Assembly: GCA_018136815.1 (NCBI GenBank)
Contig: CM030938.1
Location: forward strand, 1,214,202-1,278,201
DNA length: 64,000 bases
Origin: Isochrysis galbana
Lineage: Eukaryota > Haptophyta > Isochrysidales > Isochrysidaceae
Direction of reading: 5' to 3'
Shown here: one piece after another, positions 50,882 through 61,108 of the stretch
Numbering within the stretch: position 1 is the stretch's first letter
How the letters are laid out: every line of letters starts with the position of its first letter
Translations under genes and position numbers: made by a program
Notes under the pieces: generated by a model
The model's database searches: none
What the model was told of the DNA's origin: nothing
The model's input: only the letters and a program-made list of their open reading frames with translations

Positions 50882-51988
50882 TAGGGGTAGGCCAAAATAT
50901 CCAGTAAAATCTACCCAAATATCCATTTGGGATATCCAGTTTATATCCGGGCTACTCGCCCAAATATCCAGCAAAATATCCAATGGATATATCGATTGGA
51001 TATTCGCCGATTGCCGAGACACGCAAGCAAGCTCGGCGGCGTGATGGGGAGGGGGTATGGGGGGTATATACTTTGTGGCCCCACACATCGCTCTATGAAT
51101 GATGTGTGTCGTATGTCACATGCATTCAGTTAGTATAGTGGGTGGCGGGCTCACAATCACCATACGACATACGACATACATACTTCTCACGCACACGCGC
51201 CCTTGCGCTTATTGCGATTGTATCGCAACATCACCGACGCCTCCACCTGATCAGCCAACGAATTAGCACGATCTGCACCAAACATGCATTGCAGCAAACT
51301 GAACACACGCTGAGACGCGGCAGAGTTGGGGCTGAGACAAAGGGCAATCCGTGCAGCAATCGCCCAGGTTGGAAACTTGGTATGGTGCGATGCCCGCCAT
51401 GATAGCACGTCTTTGGTGAAAGACTGCACATCGGCATGGTCGATCTTAGTGCCCCGGCATGCAATCAGATACACGGGAAGCTCTTTCTTGAGCTCCTCCC
51501 CGACATTAAGGATGTGAGCGAAACACGTAACCTTAGAGAGTTCCTCAACCCAACGTTCATCAACTTTGCCGTAAGCGAAGGCCGGATTGAATGCTCGAAG
51601 AAGTCCAGTCATGCGATGCTTCCTACACACAAACAAGGGAAAGGCGGGCGCGGCGGCTGAGAAGAAGACGAGGGCGTGCGCGCAGGCAAGAGCAAGGCCT
51701 GGGCTCACCTTGCATGACTCGCGCCTCGCGCCTCGCGCCTCGCGCCTCGCGCTTTCCAATCCTCAGCTCTGCAGCAAATACTATAGTAACACGTTGTTAC
51801 TGTATATGTTGGGTGCCCTCCCCCCCTCCCCCCACCGTTGCCCGCTCATGGCTCATGGGGCACGCGCCTCTCCCGCTTGAGCCACCCAAATATCCAGCAG
51901 ATATCCAAAAATATCCAAAAATATCCAGTTGGGCAAAAACCCACCCAAATATCCAATTCACATATCCGGATATTTTGGCCTACCCCTA
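50882..51988. mobile_element. hAT transposon, 1107 bp, 8-bp target duplication
   Basis: The left end TAGGGGTAGGCCAAAATATC (50882-50901) is repeated in inverse form at the right end to 51988. The 8-bp duplication GTCGGGCG flanks it exactly (50874-50881, 51989-51996). Both subterminal regions carry many AATATCCA/GGATAT words, the usual transposase-binding arrays of hAT elements. It contains a decayed transposase (51187-51612, -). Internally deleted; probably non-autonomous. Confidence 0.93.
51187..51612 (-). pseudogene. hAT transposase C-terminal fragment, family 2
   Basis: From an ATG at 51612 the frame runs 141 codons: 'LLRAFNPAFAYGKVDERWVE', then 'FPTWAIAARIALCLSPNSAA' and 'SQRVFSLLQCMFGADRANSL', ending with a Leu-rich dimerisation helix and R-Y-N-R-N-K-R. 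This matches the end of hAT transposases (P-x-S-A-x-x-E-R-x-F-S-x-L). It lies wholly within the 50882-51988 element on its minus strand, so it is the element's own gene, lacking the N-terminal two-thirds. Confidence 0.75.
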
Positions 51989-51996
51989 GTCGGGCG

Positions 51997-52490
51997 ACTC
52001 ACCAAGAAACAGCACCGGAGGGAGCCCACACTCACCTCAACACTCTCCACACTTACGTATCTTCAACCTCAACACTTTCCACACTTGCGTATCTTCATCA
52101 CGGAACGCATGCAGAGACGTGCTGACAGACCGAACAAGAAGAGAACGCCGACAAGCGACGAGTGAGCGACGGGGCAACGGACGATCCGACGGGGCGACAG
52201 TTACGCATAGGAATAAGGAATCTTTCGAAAAGCCACAAGCGAGCATTGCTGAAGACCAAAGTAAAACCGCGCCACGATATAATCCAACGGCCAACACCTG
52301 AGGGGAGATCAGGGTCGCACACGGGGTTGGGGTTGGTTCCTTGGACCGGCGATACGCGATACTTGATTGAACGCGCGACATAGCCTAAAAACGCTAGAGG
52401 CACGCAAGACGCAAGGAGGTAACTCATAACTCAGGCGAGGGGCACAGCAGGCGACAATATACCACGTGTAGGTAGTGGTTCCATTCGCCG
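51997..52490. other. intergenic between the hAT element and the ankyrin fragment
   Basis: A direct repeat TCAACACT-TCCACACTT-GCGTATCTTCA occurs twice near 52038-52095. No gene seen. Confidence 0.45.
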
Positions 52491-52917
52491 CGAGTGCGGC
52501 GACGTGAACGCGACCGATGCGATGGGGCACTCCTGCCTCCACGTCGCGTGCATGCACTTCGACACGCCCACCGTACGGGCGCTGCTCAAGGCCGGCGCAC
52601 GCGCCAATGTCCTCACGAGGAACGGGCTCTCGCCGCTGATGACGGCGAGCGCGTGCGGCTTCGCCGAGGCGGTGGGGCTTCTGCTCCGCCGACCGGATTG
52701 CCTGCCCAACCACCAGCAACCGGGCTCGCGCTCCACGGCCCTCCACATGGCCGTGCGGCACCGCCGGGTGGAGGCGGCGGCGCTCCTCTTCCGCGCGGAG
52801 TCGGTCGTCGACAAAGAGCTCCTCGACGGCACGGGTCGGCGAGCCGTCGACTGGCTCGACGCCGAGACAGGGCGTGCGATCCTCGAGCTGATCAGGGCGC
52901 AGAGCTCGCGGGGGTGA
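52491..52917 (+). CDS. ankyrin-repeat protein, 5' part missing
   Basis: The frame reads G-D-V-N-A-T-D-A-M-G-H-S, then 'CLHVACMHFDTPTVRALLKA', 'GLSPLMTASACGFAEAVGLL' and 'TALHMAVRHRRVEAAALLF': three ankyrin units beginning in mid-repeat. It ends 'DWLDAETGRAILELIRAQ' before a stop at 52917. The first unit starts without a preceding cap, and an in-frame stop lies shortly upstream, so earlier exons are either beyond an intron or lost; the hAT element lies 500 bases upstream. The partner is unknown. A (CA)n microsatellite lies 80 bases after the stop. Confidence 0.65.
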
Positions 52918-52997
52918 AGGGGCGCGCGCCTCGTCCGCCCCCCTCCTCCAACAAAAAAAAGAGATGGTAGAGCTTCAGACATCATTACAACCCTCAT

Positions 52998-53008
52998 ACG
53001 CACGCACG

Positions 53009-53048
<40 letters not shown>
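52998..53048 (+). repeat. (CA)n microsatellite
   Basis: CGCACGCACG followed by an uninterrupted ACAC run to 53048. Confidence 0.95.
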
Positions 53049-53049
<1 letters not shown>

Positions 53050-53106
53050 GCACTCACGGCCGCTGCACGCGCAGCTCATCCCTAGTCAGATCCACGGGAA
53101 TGCGCA

Positions 53107-53319
53107 CAGACGGTGCCCCCTCGCGATGTGCTCGAGGAGACTGCGATCGAGATCGTCAAGCTGGTCTTTCACAACATCATCCCCCAAACGCCCACCACGG
53201 AAATCTCATCGATCAACTTGGCGCCCGGACCCGCACTCTACTTTCACGTCCCCCTGGTCTCGTGCTTCACAGTGCGGCACCTGTGCAAACTCATGGGTCT
53301 CGACCACCTCGCTCCGTGA
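53107..53319 (+). CDS. short hypothetical exon or gene fragment
   Basis: A 68-codon frame, starting M-P-P-R-D-V-L-E-E-T at 53113 and extendable two codons upstream: 'AIEIVKLVFHNIIPQTPTTE' and 'LNLAPGPALYFHVPLV'-like hydrophobic text to a stop at 53319. Its composition suggests real coding sequence. Relation to the ankyrin fragment upstream (same strand) is possible but unproven. Confidence 0.3.
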   Translation, partial: QTVPPRDVLEETAIEIVKLVFHNIIPQTPTTEISSINLAPGPALYFHVPLVSCFTVRHLCKLMGLDHLAP

Positions 53320-53998
53320 GCCCGATCATGTCGTTGAGGTCCTTGCCGGTCAGGTCCGGCCGCACACCGTCCCCCGAATTCTTGTGTTGTAGACACCCTC
53401 CCTTCCCTCCCCTCCGCATAATCCCCGCGCACGAGAGAGGGGAGGGGGCGTCTGATTGCCCCCTTATGAGTTTTATTGTATACGCCACCGTATTTTTTTT
53501 TGTAAACGCCGTTGCCATACACTGGGGTTGAAATCCGCGTGACGGGGTCGGCTCGCTCGGGGCAATCCGCCGAGTGGTACAACGCCCCCAGTAAGTTGTT
53601 GCTCTCTGCCCTACGCCCCTCACGCGGCAAGGGGTCACAGAGTGGGGGAAGGGCGAGACCCCCGTATTCGGAATCTGACAACTTTCCGCGTGAGGGGGTA
53701 GGGGAGACACGGAATACAAACACAAACACGATGTTACGAGGCCTTAAGGACGCGCGGCGTCTTCCTCCCCGCGCGCTTTCTTCTTTTCTCGCCGCGCGGA
53801 CTCACCCCAGCGTTTCGTTACGGGTTTTATATAGCCGACGTTTATGACAAAAAAAACTGGCACCGAATGAAGGCAAGGCGCCTCGGCGGCCAAGCAGCCA
53901 CCCGCGTCAAAAAATCAAGCGCCCCCCCCCGAAAAAAAATAAAAAGCACCCCAAAAACAAAAGGCGCTCCCGTGTGCGTGCGAGCCTAAATTGTAACA
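53320..53998. other. intergenic; inverted cassette-family remnant at 53855-53960
   Basis: 53855-53960 reads, on the minus strand, like the end of the cassette repeat (AAGC...T-run...GGGG...CGCTTG-TTTTTTGACGCGG and CGCCTTGCCTTCATTCGGT). The earlier part has a matched pair of ACGCGG/CCGCGTGA words and no recognisable gene. Confidence 0.45.
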
Positions 53999-54310
53999 AT
54001 GGGGAACGCCCCCGGGCGCGTCGATAGGAATGGCTTTGGAACGGGAAAGTACGAGGTGAACCTCCAGGACCCCAAGCAGGCATCTGCGAGGATGGGGTGC
54101 AAAATGACTATCTTTTCCGAGCCCCACTCCAAAGGCGTGAGCTCGACCATACACGGCCCGTCGGTAGACGACCCGCAAGCACAAGACAAGCGCCGTGAAG
54201 AAGTCGACCTGAAGGCGATCGGGTGGACGCACCCGGTGCGCTCGCTCCACGTCGAGTGCAGTGCGGACTCGGTGGAAACACCAACACAGCTGGCCCTCCG
54301 CTTCACCTAG
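53999..54310 (+). CDS. hypothetical 103-residue protein
   Basis: Starts M-G-N-A-P-G-R-V-D-R and continues 'NGFGTGKYEVNLQDPKQASA' ... 'SVETPTQLALRFT'. Composition is balanced, with no membrane segment. A frame of similar length exists on the other strand, so the strand is uncertain. Not recognised. Confidence 0.3.
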   Translation: MGNAPGRVDRNGFGTGKYEVNLQDPKQASARMGCKMTIFSEPHSKGVSSTIHGPSVDDPQAQDKRREEVDLKAIGWTHPVRSLHVECSADSVETPTQLALRFT

Positions 54311-54557
54311 TTTACGCACGCAGATTCCCTCCTTACTTTCTACATATTCGTTCGCTGTAACCGCCGTTCGCAGTCGGCTCTTCCGTCGCATCGTCGCTCT
54401 CTCGTCGGCTTTCTCTTCCTTGTTTCCTTCCTTTTGTGTCGCCTCCGCCCAAGTGGGGAAAGATACGTTAGTGTAGGGGGATGTTGGGTGAAAGTTTCAG
54501 ATGTGAAAGTCGAGTGTGCGTGTCTTGTGATTGTTGTCGGTCTGGTCGGATTGTTAT

Positions 54558-55469
54558 TAGGCCCAGGTCAGGATTTCGGAATTTTTTTTCAAAATTTGGG
54601 GGTGGGTTTACTCACAGATTTCGGGGCGAAATTTCGCAAAATTTGGGGGGCTCCTGCAGCGCCCTCGCAAAATTTGGGGGTTCCTGGAGCCCCCCCCCCC
54701 CCCCCCCCATCACTCCCATCACCCCATCCCCCATATCCATATCCTAACTTAGGGGAAGGGGGGCTCCTATACCTAGGGAGAAGGGCGGGGGCGGGGGGGG
54801 GGGGGTAGTAAGTAGTAAGGGCGGGAGGCGGGAGAGAGAGGGGAGAGGGGAGAGGGTAGGGTAGTAAGAGTAAAGAAAGGGCGGGATAGGGGGGGTAAGA
54901 AAGGGCGGGAGAGGAGGGGTAGTAAAGGCGGGAGAGGGGGGGGGGAGCCGCGGGGGCGGCGGAGAGAAGAGAGCGAGAGAGCGCGAGCGCGATCCGCAGA
55001 CCGCAGACCGCAGACCATCATGTTTGGAGATGGACAAATGAGTGCCTTGGCCGATCAGATTCAATGTGGGTTGATGTTGCGGTATAATCATAATCACACC
55101 CCGGTGACCTTGAGTAAGGAGTGAGTAATACGTTAGTAGAGTACGTGTGTGATGTGTGTCATTGTGCAAGTACTTTAATAATTAACGTTGCGCAAACGAG
55201 AGTCAATGAGTGTCAATCCTCGCTCTATCTAGGTGAAAAGTGAAAAGCCCATTCATGTAGCCAAATACAGATAGCAGCGGCGGCGGGGCTATATATATGA
55301 AATATGCTATATGGCTATGTATAGGTAGCTAGGTCAGGCTAGCGCGGGAGCGCGGGAGCGCTCGCGCCTCGCAAAATATTTGCGAAATTTGGGGCATTGA
55401 ACGCGAAATCCGAGCGAAATATCCGAAGAAATTTGGGCGGGTTTCAAACGAAATTCTGACCTGGCCCTA
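54558..55469. mobile_element. hAT-type non-autonomous element, 912 bp
   Basis: The ends TAGGCCCAGGTCAGGATTTC (left) and TAGGGCCAGGTCAGAATTTC (right, inverted) differ at two positions. The flanks are a perfect 8-bp duplication ATTGTTAT (54550-54557, 55470-55477). Subterminal CAAAATTTGG/CGAAATTT words recur at both ends. There is no transposase frame; the interior is G- and C-run rich, with GGGCGGGA repeats. Confidence 0.92.
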
Positions 55470-56147
55470 ATTGTTATCCTGTCGGCCTCTGTCGCCCTCG
55501 TTCGTCGCCCCAGTCGCTCCTCGCTCCCTCGTTCTCGCTCTCGCTTCTTGCTCCCGTCGTAACAAGCAATCTTACAACACCACTCAAACCCAGCCACTCG
55601 CCCTCTCGCACTCGCTACCGCTATCTATGTCTGCCCCAGCTCGTCCCGCTCGCCCTCGCCACTGCCCGCAATCCATCCTCCCGCAATTGAGGTGGGTCAG
55701 CCCGTCCAACCCGCCAATTTCCAAAACACCGTGCCTCCCGCCGCCTACCTTCCGTACCCTTTTGGGTAAGAGAAGACGGGGGCGCTAGAGCCAGGAGGGA
55801 AGGGCCGCGGCTTGCCGCGGCCACTCGCTTCGGCGAGCAGAGATCAGCGCTTCTGGGCGGCTCCTATCTCACGAGTGCCCCCCCCCCCCCCCCCCCCCAC
55901 ATTGTTTTTACCCGAAAGGGGTTTCCCCCCAGCGCGGACTTGAGAAGAGGGTGTGCTGGGGTGCGCGGGGTAGGTGCGTGCACTGTCAGTACTGGGTACT
56001 GGGGGGAGGACAATTATCGAGGGGAGGGGGCAGTGCCCCCACCCCCCGATATCAGATATCACTCGGACACCTGGCCCGTCAGGCATGGCGGGATTCCGGG
56101 ACTGAAACGTTATGTCCAATTAGCTAGTGGGTTTGGCTAGGATATAA

Positions 56148-56180
<33 letters not shown>

Positions 56181-56761
56181 ATCGGTGATGATTAAACGCT
56201 TTTCCACATGTTGGGGTGGCGTGCTGGTGATTGAACGCTTTTCGCCTGACCCTGTCGCGCTCGCCATCGCCAAGGGGGGGGCACTCCGCGCCCGGAGCCG
56301 CAGGGCACGCACTGAGTGCGACGGCACGTCACACATGCACACCATACAAGCAAATGCTCACACATCGCACATGAACGGCGTTTGAGTCTACACACGCATA
56401 TTCACTACAAAAAGCTACGACAAACGACAACGACACATGACACGTTTAGAACAACGGGCAGAGCACGGGGTCGCAACAATCGGCCGAACAATGAATGTGT
56501 CATTCGATGCCAAGGACATCATAAATACGACGGCACTAGGACATGGCATGTCCTACCTGCACTATCCCTGACAGTTTTCTTGGGAAACATAGCACGCACT
56601 CTCTCTCCCTCTCTCCCTCTCTCCCTCTCTCCCTCTCTCCCTCTCTCCCTCTCTCCCTCCCTCCCTCCCTCCCTCTCTCTCCCTCCCTCCCTCTCTCTCT
56701 TAAGCGGTTATGGCCTGGCCCGCGAGCTTGATGGGCGCTTGGGGCGCGCTGAATGTTCTCT
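55470..56761. other. intergenic; microsatellites, no gene seen
   Basis: (ATT)n lies at about 56149-56180, a CTCCCT tract at 56600-56702 and a C-run at 55879-55898. A short direct repeat TGATTAAACGCTTTTCC / TGATTGAACGCTTTTCG lies at about 56188 and 56228. Confidence 0.5.
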
Positions 56762-59115
56762 CTAAGACAGCTCCGTCCCGCTTGAAGATGCTGCTGCTGA
56801 TGCAGGTGCGATCTTGGCACGGCCCTTGCCCTTACCCGTAGGGCGTGTCTGAGCGACTCGCCGGTCTGAAGCCGACTCCTCTTCTGCGAGGTCATGGTAG
56901 GTTCCATGTTTCTCGGCCGGCGGCCGGGCGCACGCGAGTGGGAACAAGAACGCCGCACAGATGGCGAGCAGAATCAAGAAGACATACCTATGCCGCAAAG
57001 CAAGTTGTCAGCAAATGCAATAGTCGAGCGGGCGCATGCGCACATGGCCGCCGCGTGCTGGGCTGGCGCACCGTGGGGCATTCGCCACCTCCTTGGGTGG
57101 CGGCGGAGTGCAACAGATGATGGTCAGGCCTGGGTCACTCTCGAGAGCGAGCTCGAAGATCTTCCGCTGCCACGGTTCGCTCAGCTTTGGGTTAGCCGCT
57201 AGCGAGAGCAAGCGGAGCGGATGATCTGGATTTTCGTTCATGCCTGCGCCAAGGTCTTTTGCGCCTTGGGGCGTGATGTAATTGTAGTCAAGATCAAGCT
57301 TGGTGAGTGACGGGTGGACGGCAAGCGCTTCGCCAAAGTATGCAGCGCCCTGATCGCCCACCTCGTTGGACCAGAATCCGATGGTGGTTAGGTGTTTGTT
57401 CACCTTGAGCATCTCCGCTATCTCACGCGCCCCGGCGTCACCGAGGCCGCAACGCGAAAGCGTGATACCGCGCAGCGCGACGTTGTGCTTCAGCCCTTCG
57501 GCGATCGCTTTCACCTTGAAATCAGAGGGGATTTCTGTAAGGGCGCATGAACGTTGCTTTTCAAAAAGAAGAGGCAGGCAGGCTGGCATGAAGTCTGTTG
57601 CGAGGATGACCGCCGACACTCACCCCATCAAGACCGATCGGGTTATCAGAGAGGCTCAATATCTCCAGGTGCGAGTTCTTCTTCAACATGTCGCCCAGGG
57701 CTTGAGCTCCCTGTCTCGAGATCTTCTGGTCCATCAGATTTAGCGTGCGAAGATTTGTGTTGCTCTGCAGCGCGACTGCGAGCGCCATGGCGCCACGGTC
57801 GCCAATTGGGTGATGGGTGTGCGCGCCGTCGCCATCGGCAGTGCCGGATAGGTAGAGGTCGGTGAGACCCGAACGATCATATTGCAACGCTTTGGCGATG
57901 GCCACAGCGCCGTCGTCACCCACTGGATTGCCACTCAGGTCCACCACGCGCATCGCCGTCTGCGTGCCAAGGAAAATACCGTTTTGCGAGATGGCCTCCG
58001 TGATGGCACTCACACCGACGGGGCCGATGCGGTTCGCCTTGAATGCCAAGTAGTCGACGTACGAGTCTGCGAACATGCGCAGCAGCTGTGCTATTAGGAT
58101 CGAGGTGCGCACGATGGGCAAGTGGCATCAGCGGCGTACCCGCGAGGTGCTCTGCGAGCGCCACAGCTCTGCTATCATCGATCACACTCACGCCTATCAA
58201 CGTGGTGCAGTGACTCTGCGCATTGGAGGCGGCAAAATGGGTGCCAACACCGCGTGAGGTCCCAACGCACAACGGGGCAAGGTGCGTGGCGTTCAGGGGA
58301 AGTTGCAGGCTGAGAGCTCCCAGTGGCGTCGGTGACCCTAGTGCGGCCTTCCCCTTCCTCCTTGCACACCCATCCCTCGCGATCCTGGTGTCAAAGACCC
58401 GCCACCTGCCCTTGCCATGGTAACATCTTGTCCCTTCATCACTCAATCTACGTCCATCTCCGCTCCAACTACCAGCGGGGCTGATCCATACGCGTCAGGT
58501 TTAGGCCAACGCTAACCCGTGGACGTAGTGCTCCCACTGCCAGACGCCCAGCAAGAGGTGAAGGGAAGAGCAAGGAGAATCGTAGGGGTGGAGGACAAAG
58601 GAAAGGATGGAAGGGAAAAGAAGGGAGAGAGTGGTCGAAGGGTCGGGAAAGGAGCAGAAAGAAGGAGAAAGTGAAGAAAGGAGAAGAGCGGAGGATAAGA
58701 GGGAGTTAGTGGAGGCGAGAGAGAGAGAGAGAGAGAGGAAGAGGCCCAAGAGAGCAGCAGCGCAAGAGCGCAGGGCGAGGAGAAATGAAGAGAGAGACAG
58801 AGAGGTGAGAGGGAGAGAAGAGAGGGAGATAGGAGAAGAGAGAGGATAGCAGAAAGAGGAGAGAGAGAGCAAAGAGAGGAGACCGAGGATAGAGAGAAGA
58901 GAAGAAGAGAGAGGAGAGGAGAGAGAGGAGAGAGAAAGATATAGACGGGAAGAAGCAGGTGTGAGGGAGGGCAACGTGATGAACGTGTGGGCTCTCACGG
59001 GTATCTCGAAGCTGTGCGGGCCGACACGTAGGTCCTCCACAAAGCACGACGAGCCCGCAGCCCCCGCCAGCGCCGCCAGCGCGCACAGCAGACGGCCGAC
59101 AGTCCAATCCCCCAT
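56762..59115 (-). CDS. single-pass membrane leucine-rich-repeat protein, 6 exons
   Basis: Exons in minus order: 59115-58999, 58536-58517, 58405-58140, 58090-57620, 57534-57072, 56987-56762. All phases agree, giving 520 residues. Exon 1 encodes a signal peptide ('GRLLCALAALAGAAGSSCF'). Exons 3-5 carry LRR units of the ribonuclease-inhibitor kind: 'LAFKANRIGPVGVSAI', 'VVDLSGNPVGDDGAVAIAKA', 'LNLMDQKISRQGAQALGDML', 'ITLSRCGLGDAGAREIAEML'. The last exon gives R-Y-V-F-L-I-L-L-A-I-C-A-A-F-L-F-P-L, a transmembrane helix, and a 55-residue polar tail. Predicted: LRR ectodomain, one membrane pass, short cytoplasmic tail, so a cell-surface or endomembrane recognition or adhesion protein. The 20-base exon 2 and the donor of exon 4 (GTGTCG, with GTGAGT four bases away) are the weak points. 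Confidence 0.68.
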
Positions 59116-59315
59116 CGCCGCACACTGCCACCCGACAGCAGAGAGAGAAAGTTTGGGGGGGGGGCGGGGGGCGGGTGGGGAAGAGAGAAAGAGGGGGGGG
59201 GGAGGGAGAGAGAGAGAGAGAGGAAGAGAGAGAGAGAGAGAAAGAAAGGGAGGGGGGAGGAGGAGGAGAGAGAGAGAGAGAGAGAAAGAGATGAGAGAGA
59301 GAGAGAGCCGACGGG
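58580..59315. repeat. purine-rich tracts in intron 1 and the promoter of the LRR gene
   Basis: (GA)n and GGAGA runs occur at about 58580-58960 and 59150-59315 on the plus strand (pyrimidine on the gene's strand), bracketing exon 1. Confidence 0.85.
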
Positions 59316-59573
59316 GAGATAGTCGAGGCCACTTATAAAAGGGTCGCAGTATTTTTAGGCAGTGCCGGTCTTTTTTATAGTCGAGTAGATGGGAAGATGG
59401 GAAGCCGAAACGCAGCCAAGCTGAAAAATAAGAAGCGTGACCCAAGAGCAAAAAAAGGCAAAACAGGCCTAAATACACCATCTCAGAGAGCCCGAATTCA
59501 AAACCCAAAACGGCACCGGGCTTGCGGCGAGGCCGTTCTTGTTCTTGTTTCTTGTTCTTGTTCATCAGCCCAA
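59316..59573. other. upstream flank of the LRR gene
   Basis: No gene seen. The target duplication of the next element (CAGCCCAA) is at 59566-59573. Confidence 0.4.
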
Positions 59574-59997
59574 CAGTGATGGTGCATCAGTCCGTCAGCT
59601 GACACCAACTTCGAGCTAACACTGACATCCGTAGCTGATGTCAGCTGATGAGGTCCATCAGCTGACATCACCTCAAAGGCTCTGAGCGAGCAGAATATCA
59701 GCTGACATCAGTGACCTGTGTCTTTGCTGCAAATCCCGCACGTGTTCGATAACGGGCCCCTAGCGGCTCAGGATGCTCTGTACGTGCGGTGTGCGATGCT
59801 GGGCGCGGGTTCGAACCCCAGTTTGGCTTGTTTTACATATTTTTTTCTCTGGCTGTAGAAAGTAAAGAGGACTGCGTGTTTTGTTTTTCTCCCCGCTCCA
59901 AGCTGCTGACAACTGACAACTGACATCAGTTGTCAGCTTGAGGTGAGAACTGACACTGATGAAAAAAACTGACGTCAGTACTGATGCACCATCACTG
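59574..59997. mobile_element. hAT-type MITE, 424 bp, with tRNA-like core
   Basis: Perfect 18-bp inverted ends CAGTGATGGTGCATCAGT (59574-59591 and inverted at 59980-59997), flanked by an exact 8-bp duplication CAGCCCAA (59566-59573, 59998-60005). Subterminal repeats of CAGCTGACATCA abound, including a 14-bp perfect hairpin GATGTCAGCTGATG near 59637-59670. The centre carries an RNA polymerase III-like promoter. Confidence 0.93.
59755..59830 (+). other. tRNA-like sequence with A and B box
   Basis: TAGCGGCTCAGG (A-box-like) at 59761-59772 and a perfect GGTTCGAACCC B box at 59808-59818, 35 bases apart, as in tRNA genes. The T-arm pairs only three to four bases and the acceptor ends do not pair well, so this is a tRNA-derived relic or an internal pol III promoter rather than a working tRNA. 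Confidence 0.6.
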
Positions 59998-60719
59998 CAG
60001 CCCAACTACCAACTACCAACTAAGTTTATACTTGGTTCGCCCATGGGGGGGCACGAGCACGAGCCCCCCCCCCCCCCTCCTCCCCTGCCATGGGCCATGG
60101 GGAGGAACCACCCATCCTCCTAGCATGCCTGATGGCTTGCCAGGAGCCCACTGCCCTGCTGACTGCTGACCCACTCTCCCAATGACCCTAGCTGTGAAAA
60201 ACAGCGGTTGAGGTCTAGAAAACAGTAAAAACAGCTGCTTTTGGGAATGCGGAATGCAAAAAAAATAAAAACAGTGCGAAAAACAGTATAACAGTGGGGT
60301 CGTGGGGCCAAATACAGCAGGGGGGCCTCACCCCCCCCCCCAAGCTGACCTACAATACAATTAAATTTTTAACAAATTTTTATGGGTCGCGGCGCGGCAA
60401 AGGAACGGGACTAGCGCTCACTCAAGACAGGACTCCCTGCCGCGGCAAGCGCAAGCACCCTTCCCCCTTATGCCACCCAGCTCTTCACTAGCTTTCTTCC
60501 TGCGCTAGTTGGAGCGCCCCTCCCTCCATCCACACTCCACACTCAGACAGCCCCCACGCCAGGATCCTGTTCAGGTCTCGCAGGCAAGGGGGCCTAATGG
60601 GAGGGAGAGGAGCAACTCCTTAGAGAGGAACTGTGGGGAAGGAGATGTCTGAGTGGGGGCGCTATACCCTTGCGCTAGGCATGGGCAGCGACGCCGCCTC
60701 AAGACATGTCCTCCCTCTT
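59998..60719. other. intergenic, nothing recognised
   Basis: C-runs (60063-60078, 60331-60341) and AAAACAG words repeated near 60200-60295. No gene. Confidence 0.4.
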
Positions 60720-61108
60720 GTCTTGAGTCTTGAGTCGAAATTATTGGTGCTTGAAACAGAGGACGAGGGGGTTTGTGCTTCTTGGGTTGGTTGTACTTGG
60801 AAGAGGGAGTGGGAGAGGGAGTCAAGTATTGGAAGAGGGCCCAAAGGGCACTGAGTTGTAGGTACTTGTGGCCCACAAGAGTGGGGTGAAAACGATACGT
60901 GTATCAACATGGGTCTTGAGTTAAAATTTTTGGTGCTTGAAACAGAGGGTGAGGGGGTTCGTGCTGTTTGGGTTGGTTGTGGTATGAAGGGGGAGTGGGA
61001 GAGGGAGTCTAGTGTTGAAAGAGGGCCCAAGGCAAGGCACTGAGCTGTAGATACTTGTGCCCCACAAGAGACAAGAGTGGGGTGAAGACAATAAGTGTGT
61101 CAACATGT
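60720..61108 (+). repeat. about 195-bp tandem duplication, diverged
   Basis: Two successive units share GTCTTGAGT..., TTGGTGCTTGAAACAGAGG, GGGTTGGTTGT, GGAGTGGGAGAGGGAGTC and CCCACAAGAG...GTGGGGTGAA (units begin at about 60720 and 60911). Confidence 0.8.

Noticed and set aside
59755..59830. Functional tRNA gene
   Set aside because: A and B boxes are good, but acceptor and T-stem pairing are poor and the sequence lies inside a MITE; listed only as tRNA-like.
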